Source: CBDFKS01 sp965248905
GTDB lineage: Bacteria > Chloroflexota > Dehalococcoidia > Lucifugimonadales > JAGWBF01
Length of the DNA: 64,000 nucleotides
Direction of reading: 5' to 3'
Assembly (NCBI GenBank): GCA_965248905.1
Contig: CBDFKS010000007.1
Span: forward strand, 124,001 to 188,000
Shown here: positions 8,411 to 17,522 of the stretch, piece after piece
Layout of the letters: the number at the start of each line of letters is the position of its first letter
How positions within the stretch are numbered: the stretch's first letter is position 1
Position numbers and translations under genes: made by a program
Notes under the pieces: generated by a model
Database searches by the model: none
The model's input: only the letters and a program-made list of their open reading frames with translations
What the model was told of the DNA's origin: nothing

Positions 8411-9054
8411 GCGCCGAGTTTGTGGCGTGTATGGAGGATGTGCTGGACCTTTACGCGGAACCCTATGACCCAGAGCGCCCGGTGGTCTGTTTCGACGAGA
8501 CCTCCAAGCAGTTGCTGGCGGAAAAGAGGTCTCCGATCCCGCCCAAGCCGGCACGACGGGAGCGATACGATTACGAGTACCAGCGCAATGGCACCCGAAA
8601 CCTGTTCATGCTGTGCGAGCCCCTGGCGGGCTGGAGGCATGTGGCAGTGACCGAACGTCGTACCATGGTGGACTTCGCTAAGCAGATGCGGTGGCTGGCC
8701 GATGAAGCTTACCCAGCGTCCGAGAAGATCCGGGTGGTGCTGGACAACCTCAACACCCACAAACCAGCTTCCCTCTACGAAACCTTCGAGCCCAAGGAGG
8801 CTAGGCGAATACGCAAACGCTTGGAGTTTCACTACACTCCCAAGCACGGTAGTTGGCTCAACATGGCAGAGATCGAGTTCAGTGTCTTGGCCAGGCGAGT
8901 CCTGCGCCGGCGTATTGCCGATGAAGAGACTTTGAGTGGCGAGATCGCGGCCCTGGAGGCAGAACGAAACCAAGCCGGAGCAACCATTGACTGGAGATTC
9001 TCCACTGTGGACGCCCGAGTCAAGCTTCACCATCTCTATCCTGCCAACAATTAG
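8362..9054 (+). CDS. IS630 transposase, second frame (DDE catalytic part), reached by -1 frameshift
   Basis: From the A7 run the -1 frame reads NSLKPWQKKEWCIPQVSAEF, a well-conserved IS630 segment, and joins the catalytic domain. Acidic residues sit in VVCFDETSK, VVLDNLNTH and NMAEIEFS, giving the D-D-E set with the family spacing. The first internal ATG is at 8407, but it would drop the conserved linker, so translation most likely enters by slippage. The stop lies just inside the right end of the element. Confidence 0.88.
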   Translation, partial: NSLKPWQKKEWCIPQVSAEFVACMEDVLDLYAEPYDPERPVVCFDETSKQLLAEKRSPIPPKPARRERYDYEYQRNGTRNLFMLCEPLAGWRHVAVTERRTMVDFAKQMRWLADEAYPASEKIRVVLDNLNTHKPASLYETFEPKEARRIRKRLEFHYTPKHGSWLNMAEIEFSVLARRVLRRRIADEETLSGEIAALEAERNQAGATIDWRFSTVDARVKLHHLYPANN

Positions 9055-9108
9055 GTTGACTGAGTACTAGTAGGAACTCGCTGTTAGGTATTAGCGAGAG
9101 AATACTGT

Positions 9109-9372
9109 ATGGAGCTTAAGTTGGTAAATGAGAATGATAGGGACCTGCCAGGATGGTTTGGCACATTGTTGCAGAAGCTAGATGACGAAGAACGGCAAAG
9201 ATTCCATCGCCTCGGCCGCAATGTTCGGAAAGGATCCTATGTCCAAAATGCTATCATCCTGGCTGTCAAGCAAACATTCGACAGCCAGTCCAAGGACGGC
9301 CGCCTAGATAACACAGTGGAAAATCATCTGGTGGAGCAGCTTAGATGGTTACTTGAGTCAAACGATTTATGA
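9109..9372 (+). CDS. Small hypothetical protein
   Basis: An 87-residue frame starting MELKLVNENDRDL 40 bp after the IS630 element. It is soluble, charged and probably all-helical, with LLQKLDDEERQRFHRLGRNV. I do not recognise a family. The upstream ribosome site is weak. It lies in the same direction as the SRPBCC gene, 73 bp before it. Confidence 0.45.
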   Translation: MELKLVNENDRDLPGWFGTLLQKLDDEERQRFHRLGRNVRKGSYVQNAIILAVKQTFDSQSKDGRLDNTVENHLVEQLRWLLESNDL

Positions 9373-9445
9373 ATAGCCTACCTTGCGAGTCCATTCTCTT
9401 CTTTCCAAAGTCGTCATTGGCTGAAAAGCGATTGCAGGTAGCGGT

Positions 9446-9922
9446 ATGACACACCTTAGTGCTCAGATACGAATCAAAGTACCCAAGGAAAAGGTATGGA
9501 AGGTGATTGCCGATCTAAGCGGGATGTATAGATGGAACCCGAGGTTGTTGTACTCTTATTGTACATCCGGTAGTGAGCAGGGCATTGGAACAACTGTAAA
9601 CTGCGTCTCCCACGGAACAGGGGTCTACCTAAAGGCGCGAGTCCTCGAGTGGCGAGAGGGAAAGGGATACAAGATTGAGGTGTATGAGTCCGGGTTCCCT
9701 TTTAGGCATAGTTATTTCGAGTTCAACCTGGACGCGGATACATCGGTTACTATAGCTAAAGTGAGTCATGATTACCAATTAAAATTTGGCCCGCTGGGTG
9801 GTCTAGTAGACCGTCTTTGGGGGCAGCGGGTATTCAGCAAAGCGATTGAAGACCTGCTGGCCGGCTTGGAATATCACCTCAGGACTGGAGTGCCCATAAA
9901 TGACCGGGTGCCTGAGTACTAA
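9446..9922 (+). CDS. SRPBCC family protein (polyketide cyclase/START-like)
   Basis: The 158-residue product begins with the family pattern AQIRIKVPKEKVWKVIADLSGMYRWNP, and the C-terminal helix (FSKAIEDLLAGLEYHL) completes the helix-grip fold with its hydrophobic ligand pocket. Members bind or cyclise hydrophobic molecules, or act as lipid carriers. There is no sign of secretion. The ligand cannot be told from the sequence or the neighbours. Confidence 0.8.
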   Translation: MTHLSAQIRIKVPKEKVWKVIADLSGMYRWNPRLLYSYCTSGSEQGIGTTVNCVSHGTGVYLKARVLEWREGKGYKIEVYESGFPFRHSYFEFNLDADTSVTIAKVSHDYQLKFGPLGGLVDRLWGQRVFSKAIEDLLAGLEYHLRTGVPINDRVPEY

Positions 9923-10337
9923 TAAGTAATTCCGAATCTGTCTAAGAAAGTCATCGACTGTCGCCGGACGTTGCATTTCTTTCGCATGACGCTTTATTAG
10001 AAAATCCTGCTAATCACACTAGATTCTGATAAACTTTGCAACTATGTGAAAGTTCCGCTGCGTCTTAGCATTTGGCACTATATCTCAGATTCTAGTAATC
10101 CAATTTCACGGTCCGGTAGTTTGCTTTCAAAACCCGGTCCTCTGATCCGGTCTAGATTTCTCAAGAGTCTAGCATCGAAGTCAGGACGGTGGATGTCAGG
10201 CCTCGGTTATCTTATACTTCCATCAGTTTGAGGTTAGGGGACTGTCCAAATCGGTTTGACAGTTTGCTCTTGGGCAACGCCCCGCTGTCTCCGGTGTGCT
10301 TGATCCGATAGAGAACTGGACGTGGGAAGCGGACATT
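9923..10337. other. 415-bp intergenic region, no gene; IS3-end-like sequence inside
   Basis: I see no convincing frame here. At 10243-10261 lies TGTCCAAATCGGTTTGACA, close to the right end of the nearby IS3 element (TGTCCAAAACCGCTGACA) and itself a near palindrome. It may be a solo end left by an older insertion, or an operator for the transporter gene that follows. Confidence 0.35.
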
Positions 10338-10787
10338 ATGGTGGCATATACGGCCCGACGGATAGTGTGGTTGCTTCCGGTTATGGTGGGGGTTGCCACG
10401 ATCACCTTTGTCCTCATGTACTTTGTGCCCGGTGGCCCTTGGGATCAAGAAAAGAAGCTGCCTCCGAAAGTCGTAGAAAACCTCAACCAACGCTACGGTT
10501 TGGATGATCCCATTTGGACCCAGTACTGGAATTTCCTCTCGGATGCCTTCAGAGGAGACCTGGGAGTTTCCTATGTTTACCAGGATAGGGGAGTCACAGA
10601 GATCATTAGGCAGGGATTTGCTCCTACAGCTGTACTGGCATCCATCGCCTTTGCCATAACCCTAAGTATCGGGATCCCTCTAGGGATGGCCGCGGCCTTG
10701 CAAAAGAACTCGGTAGTAGATTACGTCACGACCACCTTTGCCACCATCTTGGCAAGTATTCCGGGATTTGTGCTGGCCATAGTTGTA
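10338..10787 (+). pseudogene. Peptide/nickel ABC transporter permease (DppB-type), truncated by IS3
   Basis: The first 150 residues of a DppB/OppB permease: MVAYTARRIVWLLPVMVGVATITFVLMYFVPGGPWD, then LNQRYGLDDPIWTQYWNFLSDAFRGDLGVSY and the start of the membrane domain. The family is about 310-330 residues long. The frame runs into the IS3 left end at 10788 and adds a nonsense tail. The EAA-loop half of the protein is missing, so no functional permease can be made here. Confidence 0.9.
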
Positions 10788-10895
10788 GGGTGTCAGCGCA
10801 ATTGGACACTATTGAGGCCTAGAAAACCGAGGAGGTTGGGGGTGGTAGAGGCTCCTTCAGAGGGGTAGATTAACCCTAAGTGAAAGGAGTCATTG

Positions 10896-11297
10896 ATGAC
10901 CCAGGTAGAGGATCAGGCCAGTCAAGCTGAGGAGCGAAGCCAGGAGACACGAAGCTTCGTGCGTCAGGTCCGTGCAGCGACCCGCCGTAAGTATACCCCT
11001 GAAGAGAAGATCCGCATCGTCTTGGAGGGGTTCAGACGGGAGACTACCGTTAATGACCTGTGCCGACGGGAAGGAATCAAACCCCACTCCTACTACGCCT
11101 GGACGAAGGGGTTTATGGAAGCTGGGAAGGAGAGGTTGACTCGGGACAGTGTGCGTGATGCGACCCGGCAAGAGATAGAGCAGCTCAAGCGGGAGAACAG
11201 TGAACTGAAGCAGCTGGTGGGTGAGTTGTCCCTGGAGTTGCACCGCTTCAAAAAAACAGCTCTGCCGCCCCTACACGACAACGGCACCGGCGCATGA
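10896..11297 (+). CDS. IS3 OrfA (helix-turn-helix subunit)
   Basis: The ATG at 10896 has AAAGGAG six bases before it and is preferred over the TTG one codon upstream. The 133-residue product has the HTH RKYTPEEKIRIVLEGFRRE...LCRREGIKPHSYYAW and a C-terminal leucine-zipper-like helix (IEQLKRENSELKQLVGELSLEL) for dimerisation. An A7 run at 11250-11256 allows a -1 shift into orfB. The stop overlaps the orfB ATG (ATGA). Confidence 0.9.
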   Translation: MTQVEDQASQAEERSQETRSFVRQVRAATRRKYTPEEKIRIVLEGFRRETTVNDLCRREGIKPHSYYAWTKGFMEAGKERLTRDSVRDATRQEIEQLKRENSELKQLVGELSLELHRFKKTALPPLHDNGTGA

Positions 11298-12313
11298 GCG
11301 TAGTGGAACAATCGAAGGTCGTGGCTGAGGTGGAGCGACATGGTAGAGGGAAGAACAGGCGACTCAGGGAGCTTGGCATTTCCAGGAGCACGTATTATTG
11401 GTGGAGGTGGAGGCACCGGCAGGGTAGTTGGGAGGGTACGGAAGGAACTGAGAGGCCCTGGAATCGCCTGGGTCCAGAAGAGGAGGCAGTAGTGCTGGCG
11501 GCAGCCCGTGAGATGCCGACCTGGCGAAGCCGGCAGTTGGCGGCTTGGCTCACCGACCACCGAGGCCTATCGGTCTCCGCCTCCACAGTCTATCGTATTC
11601 TGAGACGGGAGGGTCTGGTGAAACGGATCGAATACCAGTTGGCAGCTGGCAAAGAGTACCACCACAAGACCACAGGGCCCCACCAGCTGTGGGCCACCGA
11701 TGCCTCCTACTTCCGTGTAGTGGGATGGGGCTACTACTACCTCGTGACGGTGATGGACGACTACTCCCGGTTCATCTTGGCCTGGAAGGTGCAACGGGAC
11801 ATGACGGCCGACTCCCTCATAGAGGTGGTCCAGCAAGCTGTTGACTCTACTGGTATGACTGATGTACCTCTGGAGGATCGGACCAAGCTCCTCTCAGATA
11901 ATGGCTCAGGTTATGTATCGCGGGCCTTCCGCGAGTACATGCGGGTGGTGGGCATTCGCCACGTCCTGGCAGCACCCTATCACCCTCAGACCAACGGGAA
12001 GCTGGAGAGATATCACCGAACCCTGAAAGACGACATTAACCAGGTGCCATACGAGGTGGTGGAAGACCTGGAGGCGGCCATCCGGGACTTCGTCGAGTTC
12101 TACAACTACCGAAGATATCATCAGGCGCTGAGGGTTGTAACTCCGGCTGACGTGCTGGAAGGCCGTCTGGAGGCAATTCTAGCCCAGAGGAAGGAGGTAC
12201 AGCGAGAGACTTTTGACCGGCGGCGGCGGTACAATCAGGAGGTCAGAGAAACCCTCAAACCAGGAGCTTCTTCACCCCAATCTCTCGGACCCAGAACTGT
12301 CCAAAACCGCTGA
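11294..12313 (+). CDS. IS3 OrfB (DDE transposase)
   Basis: The 339-residue product has an HTH_21 region (RELGISRSTYYWW) and an rve integrase core with catalytic residues in WATDASYF (about 134), LLSDNGSGY (about 200) and the HPQTNGKLERYHRTLK motif (about 230). The stop codon TGA lies within the right terminal repeat. The -1 frame is open from the A7 run at 11250, so an OrfAB fusion by slippage is expected, as usual in IS3 elements. Confidence 0.92.
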   Translation: MSVVEQSKVVAEVERHGRGKNRRLRELGISRSTYYWWRWRHRQGSWEGTEGTERPWNRLGPEEEAVVLAAAREMPTWRSRQLAAWLTDHRGLSVSASTVYRILRREGLVKRIEYQLAAGKEYHHKTTGPHQLWATDASYFRVVGWGYYYLVTVMDDYSRFILAWKVQRDMTADSLIEVVQQAVDSTGMTDVPLEDRTKLLSDNGSGYVSRAFREYMRVVGIRHVLAAPYHPQTNGKLERYHRTLKDDINQVPYEVVEDLEAAIRDFVEFYNYRRYHQALRVVTPADVLEGRLEAILAQRKEVQRETFDRRRRYNQEVRETLKPGASSPQSLGPRTVQNR

Positions 12314-12318
12314 CACCC

Positions 12319-13079
12319 AACAATTGTCGACAATCGGATTATTTATTAACGGTGGTGTGGCACCGTTCGACAACGTGAACGTAAGACAAGCGATTACCAC
12401 AGCAATCGACCGGGAAGCATGGATTTCCAAGGTGAAGCATGGCATCGGTAGAGCGGCCACCAGTTGGCTGCCCCCTGAGATGCCGGGCTATGTGCCTGAG
12501 TTGGGCAGTGAGTACACATTCGACGTAGAGCGGGCCCAGCAGCTTCTCGCGGACGCCGGGTTTCCGGATGGTGAAGGTTTTCCAACGATGTCTTACCCTT
12601 ATGTGAATTTACAGGACCAACCTGTTATCGCTCAGTTCGTTCAGGCCCAGCTCCATGACAACCTGGGAATCGAAGTGTCTCTGGAACCCCTCGATCCACC
12701 GTCTTACGGGCAACAGGTTATAGGCGCGAGACAGTTCCACTTGACTAGCATCGGCTGGAGTGCGGATTATCCCGATCCAGAGTCCTTTCTGGCACCTCTC
12801 TTTGTAACTGGTGTCGGCAACAACATAGTTAAATACAGTAATGAGGACTTTGATAAGCTGGCCGATTTAGCATCAAAAGAGCTTGACGAGGAAGAGCGTT
12901 TAAGCCTTTGGCAAAGGGCCCATGAGATCGTCGTTAGTGAGGCGCCGGTTGCCTTTTTCTATTATGAAGAAAGCTTTTTCCTGAAGAGCCCAAAAGTTCG
13001 AGGGCTGACTTTGACGGGTATGGACGGGGCGATTCCAGGGGACATCAATCTCGCGGAAGTAACCATTGTTGACCAGTAA
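12319..13079 (+). pseudogene. Peptide ABC transporter substrate-binding protein, C-terminal half only
   Basis: About 250 codons right after the IS3 end match the C-terminal half of SBP_bac_5 (DppA/OppA) proteins: LFINGGVAPFDNVNVRQAITTAIDRE, then SIGWSADYPDPESFLAPLF and the closing helices. Signal peptide, lipobox and N-terminal lobe are missing. It may belong to the same transporter as the truncated permease on the other side of the element, or to another operon brought in by recombination. It cannot be functional. Confidence 0.88.
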
Positions 13080-13144
13080 CGTGGTTTACATACCGACGAG
13101 GCAACACTTCCAGAACTACATGGCGCCTCGCGAGAATCACGACC

Positions 13145-14580
13145 TTAAGCTACTACGCAGAGCTTCAGTAGGTTACTGATGGAAGGTAGGTCCTCCAGAT
13201 AGCCTACGGTTTTTACGATCTGTTCAAAGCGCTCCGGCGGTATAGGCAGTCCAGGAACCATATCCCGTAAGCGGTCGCTGTCTTCTTTAAAGCTCCATTT
13301 GAACTCCTGCCCTGTAAACTCATCTTGATAGGTAGTGCCGTCTTTCATCTTGACGGTTATCTTTGGAGAGAAAAAGTCGCGCTCCTGGGAGCCAATTACT
13401 CGAATCCGCTTCATCAGCTGTAGGACCTTTGAGCTTTCTTCTCGTTCCCCAGGGTCTCCTAGTCCCAATCCAGGTTCGTACCATTGCTCATATAGAGGAT
13501 AATGCCCTTCTACACATGTATAAGCGGTGACGTAATAAACAGTCCCCACCCTTGGTTCCGATAATTCTTGGCGAGGAAACGCGGGGCTGGGGTAGGTGGT
13601 CTCGAGCCAGTTCATGTCTACTGTGATGCCCTCGACGCCGTCGGAATCAATATTGTGATCTCGCTTCAGATTGGCCATCAATTCGATCACAGCATTGTTG
13701 TAGCCGGGAGTCGGGTAAGGTTTAAACGTCACATTAAGCATTTCATACCGATTGCCCAATCCTTCTACCACGTCACTGAGTTTTGTGTGTTGGGGTCCGG
13801 TGAGCGTGATAGAACCCTGAAGACGTGGGATAATTTGCCTGTATTATTCCCTGTGAAGGCGTGATAGAACCCTGCATCTCCCTCTAGGGCTGTCTCTGAG
13901 CAGCGGAATTCTTCCCTTGCCAACAGTGCGGCGAGGACGCCGTTCCGAGCGGCGTTAGGCTCATGGATGAAGGTCTCGTGTCCTCCGGTTCTTGATGTTT
14001 CCAGGGTCCCGCAGGCAGATGTTGCCGCAAAGGCGATGGCGTTCACCATTTGATCTTCTGTTAAACCTAAAAGTTTCCCGGTGGCTACAGCAGGTCCGAA
14101 GACTCCATACACAGATGCAGAGCGGAACCCACGGGCCTGAGTCGATGGGATGAAATCCTTGGCGATACGGGCCTGTACCTCGTAGCCGGCAACCAACGCA
14201 GTAATGAACTCTCTGCCGCCCTGGTTGAGTAGCTCGGCTGTGGCTAACGCAGCCGGCACCACGCAGGGTCCCGGGTGGGTAAGCATTCGGTAAGAGTCGC
14301 ACTGGTTCGTATCGTGCATGAACTCGCTATTGACGAATGCTGCTCCCGTGCGTGTGGCTCGTCCGCCATCCACCAGAATGGTAGCTCCGTCAGGCCTTGC
14401 TTCCTCCTCTTTGATTAGACGAAGAGTTGCTTGCCCTCGGGGAGTGGATGCACCGAGGAACGCCGCAGTCAGATTGTGGAGGGTACATGCTTTAGCTTTA
14501 TCCACAACCTCTGGTGGAAGGGCCTCGAAAGTCAACCCAACTACGAAACGCGCCAATTGCCTACTCAGGGATTCAGTCAT
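13145..14580 (-). pseudogene. MmgE/PrpD family protein, frameshifted
   Basis: Two frames give one protein of about 470 residues. The N-terminal part (from ATG 14580, with GAGGTG before it) runs through NSEFMHDTNQCDSYRM and GDAGFYHAFTGNNTGKLSHVF. The C-terminal part resumes with TGPQHTKLSDVVEGLGNRYE and FKPYPTPGYNNAVIEL. Between them lie 17 extra bases (about 13803-13819), 16-bp identical to sequence 55 bp away in the gene. Relatives dehydrate 2-methylcitrate or act on other tricarboxylates. Without the insertion the gene would be intact. Confidence 0.88.
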
Positions 14581-14793
14581 CGTCACACCTCGTCCAACAT
14601 ATATTGGTCTTTCACCAATGAGTATATCAAGTCCAGCCAACAAAACGGGTCGATGGCCCATTGTCGAAGAAATGCGGGTGCACGGTGGGGCAGATCGTGT
14701 TCGGCCTGAGGCATTATCGTTGACCAGAGAATATGACACGGTTTAACAGTTCAATGAAAATGTCACCCCTTAGACGGGCCCAGGGCAAGCTCT

Positions 14794-14991
14794 ATGGAAA
14801 GGGAGACAGTAACATTGGACACGGGGGGACAACAACTGAGGCAAGGGTTGATGGGCATCCAGGGAGTGTCGTATATTGATGCCATACTATTTGGTCCCAC
14901 TCTAGGCCTGATACCAGCGCAAATGGGCAAATCCGATTTAGCGGTAAATCTAGATCCTAAAATCTACACTGTAAGAGAGGGTCACACATGA
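14794..14991 (+). CDS. Possible small leader ORF before the allantoicase-like gene
   Basis: A 65-codon frame (MERETVTLDTGGQQLRQGL...) whose TGA overlaps the ATG of the next gene. It has no clear ribosome site and no family I recognise. The overlap suggests coupling but may be chance. Confidence 0.22.
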   Translation: MERETVTLDTGGQQLRQGLMGIQGVSYIDAILFGPTLGLIPAQMGKSDLAVNLDPKIYTVREGHT

Positions 14992-16106
14992 GTTCATCGT
15001 CTAGGACCGAAAAAACCATCGTGGAACCACTTCCGGCGTTACTGATCAAATACTCTGATTCTGTATTTACTAATCCTCATGAAGTGGTGCTCCCTGATGA
15101 ACCGAAAAGCTACGGCGGTGTTTTTACGCACGTGGGGGCGCGATATTGGGGGTTCGAAACCAGGCGACACAGGGCAACCACCGTAAATGCCGAACAACAG
15201 GCCCTTGAGTACGATCACAACGCTCACAACTGGTTTCTAATTAGGCTTAAAGAGCGTGCCGCAGTCTCATCGATAAAGATCAGCACCAAATGGTTTACGG
15301 GAAACCATGTACGAGCGGTCTCGGTCTTCTTAAAGGACGAGCTCACGGGAAACGAGGTACAAGTATTGCAGCGACAACCACTTAATTCCGATGCCGATCA
15401 CGAGTTTTCAATTCCTCCAACGACTGCTACCGAATGCAGAGTTGAGATTTTTTCTGAGGGAGGCATTTCTCGATTCAACCTGTTTGGAAATAGGTCGAGC
15501 GAACAGATCCCTCAGCGAGATAACCTCTTAGAAAAAGCGACGATTGCTAATGTGTCAAATGTACACTATGGTAAGCCCGATGAAGCGGTGTGGGGTAACC
15601 GGGAAGTGATGCACATGGCCGGATGGGAATCTGCGAGGACTGGTTTTGGGGAACACGCGTTGTTTCGTCTTGAAAAACGAGCCTCGATCGAGGAGGTCAT
15701 TGTCGATACCTACCTCCATCGGTTCAATGCTCCTCTCACCTGCCATTTCTTTGTACTCAGTGGTCCGGATGATAATGATACGGACCAATTAATGCAAACT
15801 GCACCGCGCTGGAAATTGGTTTTCGACAACGGCAAAGAGGTTGTGCCGGATGACTTTAAACGCTACATGCTGGAACAGAGGTATCTCAAGGAAGAAAGTG
15901 TACTGAATCGGGAAAAGCTCAAGATCGTACTTCATACTCCTGAAGGCAGTCCTTGGAAGCCCTTACTACCCTTTGCATCCCTTAGACCGGATACATACAA
16001 TCGCTTCAACGACCTGGAAGATCGTGGTGCCGTCTCTTATGTACTCTACATGCATTATCCCAATGGTGGAATTCATGGTCTGAAAGTGTTCGGGACAGAA
16101 ATATAA
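14988..16106 (+). CDS. Allantoicase-like protein
   Basis: A 372-residue soluble protein with two tandem jelly-roll repeats of the allantoicase family. Repeat 1 has YWGFETRRHR, then NWFLIRLKERAAVSSIKISTKWFTGNHV and FSEGGISRFNLFG. Repeat 2 has HMAGWESARTGFGEHALFRLEKRASIEEVIVDTYLHRFNAP and closes with YPNGGIHGLKVFG. Allantoicase splits allantoate into ureidoglycolate and urea. No other ureide gene is nearby, and the first glycine-rich motif differs from classic members, so substrate assignment is tentative. Confidence 0.72.
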   Translation: MSSSSRTEKTIVEPLPALLIKYSDSVFTNPHEVVLPDEPKSYGGVFTHVGARYWGFETRRHRATTVNAEQQALEYDHNAHNWFLIRLKERAAVSSIKISTKWFTGNHVRAVSVFLKDELTGNEVQVLQRQPLNSDADHEFSIPPTTATECRVEIFSEGGISRFNLFGNRSSEQIPQRDNLLEKATIANVSNVHYGKPDEAVWGNREVMHMAGWESARTGFGEHALFRLEKRASIEEVIVDTYLHRFNAPLTCHFFVLSGPDDNDTDQLMQTAPRWKLVFDNGKEVVPDDFKRYMLEQRYLKEESVLNREKLKIVLHTPEGSPWKPLLPFASLRPDTYNRFNDLEDRGAVSYVLYMHYPNGGIHGLKVFGTEI

Positions 16107-16303
16107 CCTTGGCTGAGACGAGTCCAGCTATCACAAACGTTTCGACTGTGGCGTATTGATATCGACACGGTTGCACGATGCCCCAATCTCCGTCCAAACC
16201 TGTATAGACCCCTAAGTAGGATAAGTCATGGGACTTCGTACCTAAGATTGTGCGATGTTGGTAGCGGACAGGTCAACGCTTAAATTGCGCTGAAATATGG
16301 CGA

Positions 16304-17122
16304 TTAATAATAAACCGCGTTGCCGGCCCCTCCAGTGGCCGCGATGACCTCGCCGGTGATTGCCCAGGCCTTGTCGGAAGCCAAAAAGGCTGCTAAATAG
16401 GCGATCTCTGAGGCGTCCACCATACGGCAGATAGCGTTACCACGCGGGGAGTCGGGAGCAAAATCGCGCTGCTCCAATTCCTCCGCAGAGATGCCCATCT
16501 GGGCGGCACCACTAGCCAACAATCCGGGTGTGCGCTCGGTGCGCGTGGTGCCCGGGTGGATGCAGTTGACTGTGATCCCGTAGCGGCCTAGCTGGGTAGA
16601 CAGGGTCTTGGTCAGATGCACCAGTGAGACATTTCGTGCTCCGCCGCTGAGGTTACCGGCATTACGGGCGTTGGTTCCGCTGATATTTATTATTCGACCC
16701 CAACCCTGTTGTTTCAGCAAGGGAATGGCGGCGCGAGCGCATCGGAGCGCTCCCACATACTTCACGTCGAAGTCGCCCAGCAAATCGTCTTCGTTAACGG
16801 ACTCGATGGGTCCGGTTGCTGTGGGCGACCCCCCGGGTAGCGAGGCACTGTTGACCAGAATATGCAGACCACCCAATTTGTCCGCGGCCTCAGCTATACC
16901 TCGGTCAACCTGCTGTCGTTGGGTCACGTCTAGCGCCAAGGGGATAATGCGGCGGCCGGTCTCTTCCCTTAGCTCTTGCGCCGTGTCTCCCAATTCGTTC
17001 AACGAGCGGGAGGCGATGACTACGTCGGCTCCCTCTTGGGCCAACTCACGGGCGATCGCTTTGCCGATGCCCCGACTTCCTCCTGCCACCAGCGCATACT
17101 TGTCCTGCAGTCCAAAATCCAT
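16304..17122 (-). CDS. SDR family oxidoreductase, catalytic Tyr/Lys not conserved
   Basis: A 272-residue Rossmann protein with the cofactor loop GGSRGIGKAIA (about 14), the NADP-type segment and NSASL (about 88). At the usual YxxxK site (about residue 155) it reads GGARNVSLVHLTKTLS: aligned by the following HLTK helix, Tyr is Gly and Lys is Asn. A set of SDR relatives shares such RN-type motifs. It may use another acid/base or be a non-redox member. It stands alone. Confidence 0.82.
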   Translation of the reverse strand: MDFGLQDKYALVAGGSRGIGKAIARELAQEGADVVIASRSLNELGDTAQELREETGRRIIPLALDVTQRQQVDRGIAEAADKLGGLHILVNSASLPGGSPTATGPIESVNEDDLLGDFDVKYVGALRCARAAIPLLKQQGWGRIINISGTNARNAGNLSGGARNVSLVHLTKTLSTQLGRYGITVNCIHPGTTRTERTPGLLASGAAQMGISAEELEQRDFAPDSPRGNAICRMVDASEIAYLAAFLASDKAWAITGEVIAATGGAGNAVYY

Positions 17123-17522
17123 GTTGTCGTCCTCTCTTCCTAAATAGTGTGGATCACAGGAAGGCCTCGAATTGTGCGGCCATTTTATTCAACCTGTCCA
17201 AAGACCGCAAGTTAAAGCTGTGTACCAAGTCAGGGTTCGACGAGCTCGGTTAAGTCTAACACCAAACGATCGCGTCGCAATCCATTGGGTGTCTTCGGTG
17301 AAGCTTCATGGGAGCCAACGTGTTTTGAGAGTTTACTTCCGATGCGATTGATTACCGGCTCGCCACGGCTACAGTTAGATCAGTGGCTGTGATAGCCTAA
17401 TTGACAGTGTACTGAAGGGTAGGTACCATCGTCGGCATGGACTTGAGACAGGCCTCATACAAGTAATCTCTGATTAAGTGAGCACCTAGCCGGGCTCTAT
17501 AGCCTCAAAAGGACGGGACGCT
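17123..17522. other. 400-bp intergenic region, nothing recognised
   Basis: This is the divergent space between the SDR gene and the lipoprotein-cyclophilin gene. Promoters for both are expected here. I see no long frame, RNA gene or clear hairpin. Confidence 0.5.

Larger units (their letters stand above)
7848..9067 (+). mobile_element. IS630-family insertion sequence, copy 1 (intact)
   Basis: A 1,220-bp element with perfect ends GTACTCAGTCAAC / GTTGACTGAGTAC, flanked on each side by TA (7846-7847, 9068-9069), the target duplication typical of IS630. The site before insertion would read CACTAGTAGG. It carries two overlapping transposase frames in the -1 relation. A second copy with the same length and, as far as I can read, the same sequence is at 38104-39323, so transposition was recent. 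Confidence 0.93.
10788..12318 (+). mobile_element. IS3-family insertion sequence, full copy
   Basis: A 1,531-bp element with ends GGGTGTCAGCG...GGACA and TGTCC...CGCTGACACCC, carrying orfA and orfB in the -1 relation. No 3-5 bp target duplication is present: GTA lies to the left and AAC to the right. The flanks are also different genes, a permease start and a binding-protein tail. This means recombination or deletion after insertion. A 593-bp internal piece recurs at 25825-26417. Confidence 0.9.

Noticed and set aside
7899..9033. Long minus-strand frames (157 and 374 codons) across IS630, repeated at 38155-39289
   Set aside because: They are shadows of the transposase on the opposite strand; composition is unnatural and the plus-strand frames carry the conserved motifs.
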